Below are positions 24,001 to 28,816 of a stretch of 28,816 nucleotides of DNA, one piece after another (positions within the stretch are counted from its first letter, which is position 1; every line of letters begins with the position of its first letter). The notes under the pieces were generated by a model. The model ran no database searches. It saw only the letters and a list, made by a program, of their open reading frames with translations, and was not told the origin of the DNA. Both the position numbers and the translations under genes were made by a program. Source of the DNA: CANHVK01 sp046304235 (GTDB lineage Bacteria; Bacteroidota; Bacteroidia; Flavobacteriales_D; Crocinitomicaceae); contig JBKCEW010000190.1 of assembly GCA_046304235.1 (NCBI GenBank), forward strand, positions 1 to 28,816. The letters are read 5' to 3'.

Positions 24001-25293
24001 TTCGGTTAGTCTTCTTGCGTTTTCTACTTTTTCATAGGTGATTGCTTGTTCAAATGGACCTGGTTCACTTACTGTATTACTTAAAGTTGGCACCGCTGAA
24101 GAGAAATCTTTAACCGAATTTTGAGTAAGTAACCAAGGATATAAGCCATTAGAATTATTATCTGGAAAAATAGAAGAAGAATAATTTCCAGGTTTACCGT
24201 CAACTACATTAGGATTTGATTCTCCTAAATCTGTGAAGGCGATTATATTTCGTGTATTTTGGGTATTGTTTATTTTATTTGTAACCCAAACCTCCATTCG
24301 TGTAATGTTGATTTGAGAGTTTGCTATAGGCAATTGAGACATTGCTGTATCATACTGATCTCTAAAATAATGAGATAAAAAATAATGTCTATTTGCTTCG
24401 TAATTATCTGCTGAAAGCTCAAAATTTTGAACTTGAGCTTTACCAGCAATGTTGATCTCTTGTTTTTTCCCTTTGGAAGATGCAATCACATTGTCTATAG
24501 TTAGTTTTCCAAATTTCCATTGGGTTTTTACACCAAACAAAGTTTGAGAACCTTGAATCAAAGAAGTATTTAGTGGTAAAGAAACATTTCCAAGTTCAAT
24601 CTTTTGTATAATTTGATCTTCATCACCCGTATATCCTAATTTGGTTACATTTTCAAAATCAAAAGCTGCTTGGCTATTATAGCTAGTACTCAATTTTAAT
24701 TTAGTACCAATCGTACCTACCAAGTTTATTTGCATATTTTGCTGAAAATCAAATCGAGTGATTCTTCTTTGATTTACCGGTAAGGAAGGATTGTCATATT
24801 TAGATGAATTTAAACCTAAAGCGATTTCTATGTTACCTTGTGGTTTGATATTAATTTCATCAGATCCAAAAAAGTTGATAAAACCTTTACCACCTACTTT
24901 TATAGGTGCCACCAAAGCTTTTTCTGATTCTGTTATCTTGTCAAGTTTATCCTTCCAATTTTGAGAAAGTGACTTTTTTCTTTCATATTCTATGTATTCT
25001 TTTAAAGTCATCATTGAAGGATTCCGAAAATTGATAGATCCTTCATTACCTAACGTTTCTTTGAAGACATATTTTTTTAAAATAGGATCGTAAACAATGG
25101 TTTGTTTTAACTGACTTGGATTACCTAAATCGAAACGTGTTTGTGGGTTTTGTGTAGGATCAAATGTTTTTGGTATAGGAAATGGGAGTTCTTTATCATT
25201 TTCTTGAGAAAATGAATTGCCAAAAAACAACAAAAGCAAGGTATATAAAATAACCTTGCCACAATATTGTTTATGACTATGCCTAAAATGCAT
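18007..25293 (-). CDS. sprA: SprA (Sov), giant outer-membrane translocon of the type IX secretion system
   Basis: At 2428 aa this matches the usual size of SprA, the roughly 36-stranded beta-barrel through which T9SS substrates cross the outer membrane; it also supports gliding in motile species. A signal peptide is followed by cleavage near NSFSQ (residues about 25-30). Many alternating aromatic/polar strands occur throughout. Conserved landmarks include GSGMSYVDDFEGSQ near residues 820-830, followed by a conserved Trp-containing segment, and GTLLPGYNQDTRLLG near residue 1990. An Asn/Thr/Ser-rich stretch (about 1893-1913) leads into a very charged Lys/Arg/Glu segment (about 1930-1957), presumably a periplasmic turn or plug loop. 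The protein ends with an amphipathic strand and LRLNLGGM. The ATG is three bases after the ruvA stop, and the maeB-ruvA-sprA order is conserved in Bacteroidota. Other T9SS core genes (gldK-N, porV, sprE/T) are not in the window. Confidence 0.96.
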   Translation of the reverse strand: MHFRHSHKQYCGKVILYTLLLLFFGNSFSQENDKELPFPIPKTFDPTQNPQTRFDLGNPSQLKQTIVYDPILKKYVFKETLGNEGSINFRNPSMMTLKEYIEYERKKSLSQNWKDKLDKITESEKALVAPIKVGGKGFINFFGSDEINIKPQGNIEIALGLNSSKYDNPSLPVNQRRITRFDFQQNMQINLVGTIGTKLKLSTSYNSQAAFDFENVTKLGYTGDEDQIIQKIELGNVSLPLNTSLIQGSQTLFGVKTQWKFGKLTIDNVIASSKGKKQEINIAGKAQVQNFELSADNYEANRHYFLSHYFRDQYDTAMSQLPIANSQINITRMEVWVTNKINNTQNTRNIIAFTDLGESNPNVVDGKPGNYSSSIFPDNNSNGLYPWLLTQNSVKDFSSAVPTLSNTVSEPGPFEQAITYEKVENARRLTEQEYNYNTLLGFISLNQPLINDEVLAVAYEYTYQGKTYQVGQFSTDGIDGKQALFLKLLKPTLTNPKSNIWDLMMKNVYSIGAYQLDKTGFRLDVLYNNPSTSLPVNFFPYNGLDKIQLVTLLGMDKLNMNNQPFSDGLFDFVPINFSGNKTDNAGTINSKNGRVYFTTIEPFGNTLKKKMLSKGLAQSVVDKIAYTELYDSTKTAAQQIPSKNRFIFKGQYQSSVSSDIPLNALNVPQGAVSVTAGGVKLMEGTDYTVDYNLGRVKILNSGVLESNTPIKVSVESNSVFGFQARSLIGTHFNYRFDKDFNLGATWMRMVERPITQKVDMGSEPFKNNLIGLDISIKRELPLLTKLVDLLPGISTRSKSSISFTGEVAHLIPGVPRVITGSGMSYVDDFEGSQSTIDLRTPSAWKMASIPQGQPTLFPEATSKNLNAGFNRSKTAWYLIDPMFYQNSTLTPENVKKDPSMLVDSRMRMVNQKDIFPNLQQQYGTFTNIPILELAYYPQERGMYNYDTLSILDKLGKFTNPENKWGGIMRALSTNDFELSNIEFIQFWVLDPFNDDTEKADPNTLHSGGDLYFNLGNISEDIIPDSRKEFENGLPTSTSISDNIDTTQWARVSTQNIVVNAFDNDPTTRKLQDVGLDGWDNEQEKAQFQKYIDWVNKNTNLTQEVKNRIINDPSSDDYKYYADDQYDADNANILERYKRFNNTQGNSPTPEMSATINAAGYPTQATNQPDIEDLNQDNNLSESESYYQYKVSLRRNDLQVGKNYITNIQTYTTGNKSERWIQFKIPVREPEKIINGISDFRSIRFMRMFLKEWNEEVVLRFARLEFIRGEWRKYNGDLSLPGENIQKDPNSSVFNIAAVNIEENAQRNPINYQLPPGILREVDPTQVQQRQMNEQALSFEVCNLDDGNAKAAFKNVVFDVRTYKKLKMFVHAEELSKTAPLKNGDLTLFVRLGTDYTDNYYEYELPMNVTPWGANSPEDVWPESNNMEIIFDNLLEAKKQRNNSGVSITQEYSIPDPANSTRQIKIKGSPNIQAIKTIMIGVRNPSKATNKFGDDDGLAKCTFVWINELRLTDFQNAGGSAAVAKVQVQAADFANVSMSGNYSGVNWGTLESRVQERQRNEQMGFDFSTNMQLGQFFGNKLKLSLPFYYGYSLGIINPEYDPFNPDIKLNDYPLDQKLKNAKLGQDFTERRSYNFSNVKKEANPDAKPHFWNLSNFAISYGYNETFKRDFNTEYDRTKSWKSNLIYTYSFTAKPVEPFKKVKFMQKSKWWGLIRDANFFLTPKTISVNNDVLRNYNERKVRNNLSSFEFSPVYVKSFIWNRSYNFGYDITKNLKFTFNANDRAIFDEADGRVDKKLDPLNYQIFLDSIKSQMRTFGKTMDYSHDYSISYNLPLDKLPLTDWMNSSVKYAGNYNWQRAPLGQSNFGNTIQNSRVVSFNATMNMTNLYSKSKLFKKIISNNNTNKTPTTNSSTNSSIKKKDPNMTSFGKPYKELTKKEKRKEDRIRRKEKRIEKREKRLKEPVNPIIGFGTRALLAVRSVSGTYSLNNGTLLPGYNQDTRLLGTPSLNQPDLTGFIFGQQTFDVFGNKTNYDFASIAAQNNWLVKNSALNKQHTLSFSQNMSARATVEPLKDVAIEFSANRNYTLNASDFYRWNDSTKQFGSQSKVETGNLTYSTVTLRSAFATIGKDYSSSAFSDLRNNRQLVSNLLGDKNQNSTKKINGFAEGYGSTQQEVLIGAFLTSYTSNKLNSRNINPLSALPLPNWSINYSVLTKYALIKKYAKSFVLRHSYNASVSLSGIQTNLKSELDQAGNPTTFDLDNNFIAQYQIQNVTISERFSPLLGIDATWNFLGQGLITKIEYKKDRNASLALSNQQVTEIFSQEWVVGSGVKFSKVKMPFKLQGKTLENDLNVRFDFSFRDNSTVIRKIVDNTNQATAGQRVISIKSSLDYNLGPNLTAQMYFDQVLNRPKIATSYPTANTMAGIRLRLNLGGM

Positions 25294-25296
25294 TAA

Positions 25297-25875
25297 TTAT
25301 AAAATCTTTAATCCTCCCTTTATTAGTTCTTCAACGGTTTCGTTACCACTTTGTATAATTTTATCTAATGCTTTTTCTGCATTTTTCTTGTCAAATCCAA
25401 GCGATACTAATGCAGTTAACGCATCAAATTTGTTTGTATTGTGTCCTACAGGTAAAATTTCTTCACTAAAACTGAATTTAAGTACTTTATCTTTCAAATC
25501 AATGATTACTCTTTGAGCTGTTTTAGCTCCTATTCCCTTGATACTTTGAATGGTGCGAACATCTTCTACTTGAATTGCATGTGCGATTTCAGTAGGGGTA
25601 AGTGATGATAACATGATCATTGCTGTATTTGGTCCTATTCCTGATACAGAAATGAGTAAATTAAACATTTCTCTTTCTTCTTTGGTCGCAAAACCATATA
25701 GTAACTGAGCATCTTCACGAACAATAAATTGTGTAAACACTTTGACAAATTCTTCGTTACCAATTGATGAGTAGGTGTTTAATGAAATTTTAACATCATA
25801 CCCTACACCATGGCAATCAATGATTATGTTGGTGGCGTTTTTCTCAACTAGTTTACCTTGTAATTGTGCAATCAT
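25297..25875 (-). CDS. ruvA: Holliday junction branch-migration subunit RuvA
   Basis: A 192-aa DNA-binding protein that forms tetramers on four-way junctions and loads the RuvB motor during recombination repair. Domain I (OB fold) has MIAQLQGKLV and CHGVGYDV; domain II has two helix-hairpin-helix motifs, VSGIGPNTA (77-85) and IKGIGAKTAQRV (112-123); domain III is the short C-terminal three-helix part (FDALTALVSLGFDKKNAEKAL) that contacts RuvB. Length is normal. It lies five bases behind maeB and three before sprA, so it is surely co-transcribed with both. The other ruv genes are not seen. Confidence 0.96.
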   Translation of the reverse strand: MIAQLQGKLVEKNATNIIIDCHGVGYDVKISLNTYSSIGNEEFVKVFTQFIVREDAQLLYGFATKEEREMFNLLISVSGIGPNTAMIMLSSLTPTEIAHAIQVEDVRTIQSIKGIGAKTAQRVIIDLKDKVLKFSFSEEILPVGHNTNKFDALTALVSLGFDKKNAEKALDKIIQSGNETVEELIKGGLKIL

Positions 25876-25880
25876 TCAGC

Positions 25881-28148
25881 TTATTTATTTTGAGCGTCAA
25901 CAACTGCTACTTTTACCATATTCACAATTTCTCTTACTGTTGCTCCAATTGGAACTACGTGAACTGATTTTTTCAGACCAACTAAAATAGGTCCGATAGT
26001 TTCACCATCTAACATTTCTTGAAGTAACTTGTATGAAATATTTCCTGAAGAAAGATTTGGGAAAATTAGTGTATTTACTTGTTTGTTTGCTAATATTGAA
26101 AAAGAGAATTTTTCATTCATTAAGTCATTATTCAAAGCAAAGTTTGCCTGAACTTCACCATCAACTACTAAACTAGGATATTTATCATGAAGTATTTCAA
26201 CAGCTTGAGCCATCTTTTTAGCGTCTTTTCCTTCACCTGAACCAAAGTTTGAGTAACTTAACAATGCTATTTTAGGCTGAACTTTGAACTTACGGATTGT
26301 TTTTGCAACGTTATTTGTAATTTCTGCAATTTCTTCCGCAGTAGGATCTAAGTTTATGGTAGTATCTGCTAAAAATAAAGGTCCACGTTTAGTCATTAAA
26401 ATGTATAAACCAGCAACTATATTTACATCTTTTTGTAAACCAATAGTTTGAATAGCAGGTCGTACTACATCTTTATAATTTCTAGTTGCACCAGAAATCA
26501 TTGCGTCTGCATCACCCATCTCAACCATCATAGCGCCAAAATGGTTTCTTTCACGCATCACCTGTAAAGATTCAAACTCAGTAAATCCTTTACGTTTACG
26601 TTTTTCGAAGAATACTTTTCCGTAGGCTTGTCTACGTTCCATTTCTTCATCTGATTTAGGGTCAACAATTTGAAATTCAGAAAATTCTAAACTATATTCA
26701 TTTATGATTGCTTCGATTTTCTTTTTGTTTCCTAATAATATTGGAAATGCAACTCCTTCTTCGCATGCAAATTGTGCAGCTTTAAGCACTTTGTAATTAT
26801 CGGCTTCAGCAAAAACCACTCGTTTTGGATTACTTTGTGCTTTTGCCGTTATGTTTTTTAATAACTTGTTATCAAGTCCAAGTCTACTTTTTAATTCAAT
26901 TTCATATGCTTCCCAATTGCTTATTGGGTTTCTTGCAACACCTGAATCCATAGCGGCTTTCGCAACCGCTGGTGCAACGTAATAGATTAATCTTGGATCT
27001 AATGGTTTTGGTATAATTTGTTCTCTACCAAAGGAAATACTTTTGTCACCATAAGCAACAAGAACTTCTTCTGGTATGGTTTCTTTTGCTAAAGAGGCAA
27101 TGGCTTTAACTGCAGCAAGTTTCATTTCTTCATTGATGCAAGTTGCACGTACATCTAAAGCTCCTCTAAAGATAAAAGGGAAACCGAGTACATTATTTAC
27201 TTGGTTAGGATGGTCAGAACGACCAGTAGCCATTATGATATCTTTTCTAACTGAAACGGCATCTTTGTAACCAATCTCAGGTTCTGGATTTGCTAAGGCA
27301 AACACAATTGGATCGTTTGCCATGGAAGCAACCATTTCTTTTGAAACTAGGTTTCCTTTAGATAACCCAACAAAAACATCAGCCCCAACAAAAATTTCTT
27401 CTAGTGATTTATCTCCACAAGTGTGCTGGCCGAAGTATAGTTTGTTCTCATCTAAGTCAGTACGTTTTGTATGTAGTAGGCCTTTACTATCATACATGTA
27501 GATATTCTTAACATCAGCACCAAGAGCAATATATAAACGTGCGCATGACATAGCTGCTGCCCCAGCGCCAGAGATAACAATTCTTACCTCTGAAATATTT
27601 TTATTCGCTAATTCTAAAGCATTTAATAATGCTGCAGAAGATATTATCGCAGTTCCATGTTGGTCGTCATGCATGATTGGAATATCCAGTTCTGCTTTTA
27701 ACCTTTGTTCGATTTCAAAAGCTTCAGGAGCTTTAATATCTTCTAAATTGATTCCACCAAAAGTTGGTGCAATGGCTTTAACAGTTTGAATAAATAATTC
27801 TGGATCACTTGCATCTACCTCAATATCAAATACATCTATATCTGCAAATATTTTGAAAAGTACACCTTTTCCTTCCATCACCGGTTTTGATGCTAGTGGA
27901 CCGATATTTCCTAATCCTAATACAGCTGTACCATTAGAAATTACAGCAACTAAATTTCCTTTTGATGTATATTTATAAACGTCATCTGCATTTTCTGCAA
28001 TTCTAATACACGGTTCAGCTACTCCTGGAGAATAAGCTAAGGATAAATCTCTTTGTGATGCATATGGTTTTGTAGGAATTACTTGAATTTTACCCGGTCT
28101 ACCAGATGAATGGTAATCAAGGGCATCTTGCTTGCGAATTTTAGCCAT
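25881..28148 (-). CDS. maeB: NADP-dependent malic enzyme with C-terminal phosphotransacetylase-like domain
   Basis: A 755-aa MaeB-type fusion. The malic enzyme part (about 1-425) converts malate to pyruvate and CO2 with NADP reduction. It shows LAYSPGVAEPC with catalytic Tyr39, NGTAVLGLGNIG, EGKGVLFK with catalytic Lys94, HDDQHGTA at 160-167 with metal-binding aspartates, and the Rossmann motif ISGAGAAAMS at 192-201. The second part (about 430-750) is a phosphotransacetylase-like domain (MISGATRNYKDVVRPAIQ and LSYSNFGSG) that in MaeB is mostly regulatory, for example sensing acetyl-CoA. ATG at 28148; 96 bases upstream separate it from the T9SS sorting-domain gene. I see no perfect TAnnTTTG there, only TATTTTTTG with one extra base (28181-28189). 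It leads the maeB-ruvA-sprA run. Confidence 0.95.
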   Translation of the reverse strand: MAKIRKQDALDYHSSGRPGKIQVIPTKPYASQRDLSLAYSPGVAEPCIRIAENADDVYKYTSKGNLVAVISNGTAVLGLGNIGPLASKPVMEGKGVLFKIFADIDVFDIEVDASDPELFIQTVKAIAPTFGGINLEDIKAPEAFEIEQRLKAELDIPIMHDDQHGTAIISSAALLNALELANKNISEVRIVISGAGAAAMSCARLYIALGADVKNIYMYDSKGLLHTKRTDLDENKLYFGQHTCGDKSLEEIFVGADVFVGLSKGNLVSKEMVASMANDPIVFALANPEPEIGYKDAVSVRKDIIMATGRSDHPNQVNNVLGFPFIFRGALDVRATCINEEMKLAAVKAIASLAKETIPEEVLVAYGDKSISFGREQIIPKPLDPRLIYYVAPAVAKAAMDSGVARNPISNWEAYEIELKSRLGLDNKLLKNITAKAQSNPKRVVFAEADNYKVLKAAQFACEEGVAFPILLGNKKKIEAIINEYSLEFSEFQIVDPKSDEEMERRQAYGKVFFEKRKRKGFTEFESLQVMRERNHFGAMMVEMGDADAMISGATRNYKDVVRPAIQTIGLQKDVNIVAGLYILMTKRGPLFLADTTINLDPTAEEIAEITNNVAKTIRKFKVQPKIALLSYSNFGSGEGKDAKKMAQAVEILHDKYPSLVVDGEVQANFALNNDLMNEKFSFSILANKQVNTLIFPNLSSGNISYKLLQEMLDGETIGPILVGLKKSVHVVPIGATVREIVNMVKVAVVDAQNK

Positions 28149-28244
28149 AAAAAATGTTTCTAAATCAGCTGCTAATTTAACAAAAAATAGACGTAACTAA
28201 ACGAAATACTGATTTGAATTAACAAATGAAAATGAGGTAAAGAG

Positions 28245-28571
28245 TTAATGACGAACGACGAAACGTGCTGTTTCTAAAAGTTCATCTTTAGAATAAACGT
28301 TAATGATGTAAACGTTATTTTTAAAATCAGAAACATCGATTTTTCTAAAATTTTCGATATTCTCTGAATATACTTCTGTTCCCAATGCACTGTATATTTT
28401 AACAAAAGCATCAGTATTATTTCCTTTTAAAGAAATATTTATAAAATCTGTAGCAGGATTTGGATAAACAGTTAAAATAACATCACCGTTATCGTGCAAA
28501 GCTTTCAAGTTGGACTGAGAAAATCCAAATGACGCAAAAAGTAATGATATGAAAAACACGATAACCTTCAT
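28245..28571 (-). CDS. Small T9SS type A sorting-domain protein with almost no cargo
   Basis: A 108-aa protein made of a signal peptide (residues 1-18, MKVIVFFISLLFASFGFS), about 15 residues of linker, and a complete type A C-terminal sorting domain from about residue 34 to the end. The domain has the diagnostic YPNPATDFINI, then VKIYSALGTEVYS, a DVSDFKNNVYIINVY strand pair and the basic end RFVVRH. Such domains are recognised by T9SS and usually removed or lipid-linked after transport through SprA; here hardly any cargo precedes the domain. ATG at 28571 is preceded by a -7 element five bases away. No frameshifted upstream coding sequence for a lost cargo is seen: the 43 bases to uvrC hold only AT-rich DNA. 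It may be a real mini-protein or the trimmed end of an older gene. Confidence 0.85.
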   Translation of the reverse strand: MKVIVFFISLLFASFGFSQSNLKALHDNGDVILTVYPNPATDFINISLKGNNTDAFVKIYSALGTEVYSENIENFRKIDVSDFKNNVYIINVYSKDELLETARFVVRH

Positions 28572-28576
28572 ACTAC

Positions 28577-28584
28577 CAAATATA
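28577..28584 (-). promoter_or_regulatory. Bacteroidota -7 element (TATATTTG) before the T9SS sorting-domain gene
   Basis: TATATTTG on the minus strand matches TAnnTTTG and stands five bases before the ATG at 28571, so the transcript would be leaderless or nearly so. No clear TTG -33 element; the upstream DNA is simple A/T. Confidence 0.48.
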
Positions 28585-28614
28585 GTAATTTTTATTTATT
28601 AAAACTAAAGTTTA

Positions 28615-28816
28615 TTATTTTTCTTTGAAATAATTTAAAATTATTATTGATTTTGAAAGACCAATTGTTTTTATAAGCTCCTCTTTGGTAGCATTTTTTA
28701 TGGCTGAGATTGTTTTAAATTGCTTCATTAACTGCTCAAATGTTTTTTCTCCAATACCTTTAATTTCACTTATTTCTGAAATAAATGCATTTTTACTTCG
28801 TCGGTTTCTGTGGTGG
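28615..28816 (-). CDS. uvrC: UvrC C-terminal end (excinuclease ABC subunit C), cut by window edge
   Basis: An open frame entering from the right edge holds 66 codons and ends with TAA at 28617-28615. The residues HHRNRRSKNAFISEI followed by KGIGEKTFEQLMKQFKTI match the end of UvrC: the HRxxRSK segment that closes the endonuclease domain and the first half of the C-terminal tandem helix-hairpin-helix domain; IGLSKSIIILNYF is the second half. UvrC makes both incisions in nucleotide excision repair. Only the last tenth of the gene is visible. It is transcribed toward the T9SS sorting-domain gene, 43 bases away. Confidence 0.88.
   Translation of the reverse strand, partial: HHRNRRSKNAFISEISEIKGIGEKTFEQLMKQFKTISAIKNATKEELIKTIGLSKSIIILNYFKEK

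Noticed and set aside
1..28816. CRISPR arrays, tRNA/rRNA genes, insertion sequences or prophage
   Set aside because: No regularly spaced repeats, cloverleaf-like sequences, transposase or phage genes were seen; gaps between genes are too short for most of these.

Overview
The window is AT-rich, densely packed bacterial chromosome from the phylum Bacteroidota, most likely the order Flavobacteriales. Three things point there: a 2428-codon sprA (the outer-membrane translocon of type IX secretion, T9SS) in the order maeB-ruvA-sprA; a protein ending in a T9SS type A sorting domain; and -7 promoter elements of the Bacteroidota form TAnnTTTG upstream of several genes. The family or genus cannot be fixed from the sequence alone. 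No phage, insertion sequence, tRNA, rRNA or CRISPR array was seen, and no intergenic gap exceeds 300 bases.

Left part (1-6.5 kb). A YidD-like gene, cut by the window edge, diverges from inorganic pyrophosphatase. Behind ppa are a terminator hairpin, a degenerate direct repeat and a second strong hairpin. Next come an HTH-Fic protein, a LolC/E-type permease with an unusual PKD-like insert, a NamZ-like exo-muramidase (DUF1343) divergent from that permease, and an SGNH hydrolase lipoprotein tail-to-tail with NamZ. The last two probably act on peptidoglycan.

Middle (6.6-12.6 kb). ribF overlaps a secreted leucine-rich-repeat protein. On the minus strand are a CDF metal transporter, a tRNA-dihydrouridine synthase with a small unknown secreted protein, and a methyltransferase abutting diacylglycerol/undecaprenol kinase. 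A TIGR01777-type epimerase diverges from the methyltransferase.

Right part (12.6-28.8 kb). The minus strand carries a tight run tatA-gatA-mltD-like-GT2-GT9 (Tat export, tRNA amidation, peptidoglycan cleavage, LPS/glycan sugar transfer), preceded by maeB-ruvA-sprA. Upstream lie a 108-aa protein that is almost only a signal peptide plus a T9SS sorting domain, and the 3' end of uvrC.

Most of the window is housekeeping and cell-envelope genes. The least ordinary items are the Ig/PKD-like domain inserted into the lipoprotein-transport permease, the cargo-less T9SS sorting-domain protein near sprA, the very short distance from promoter to start codon at several genes, and the closely packed non-ATG divergent starts of the permease and namZ. 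I did not find convincing evidence for a wholly new multi-gene system.
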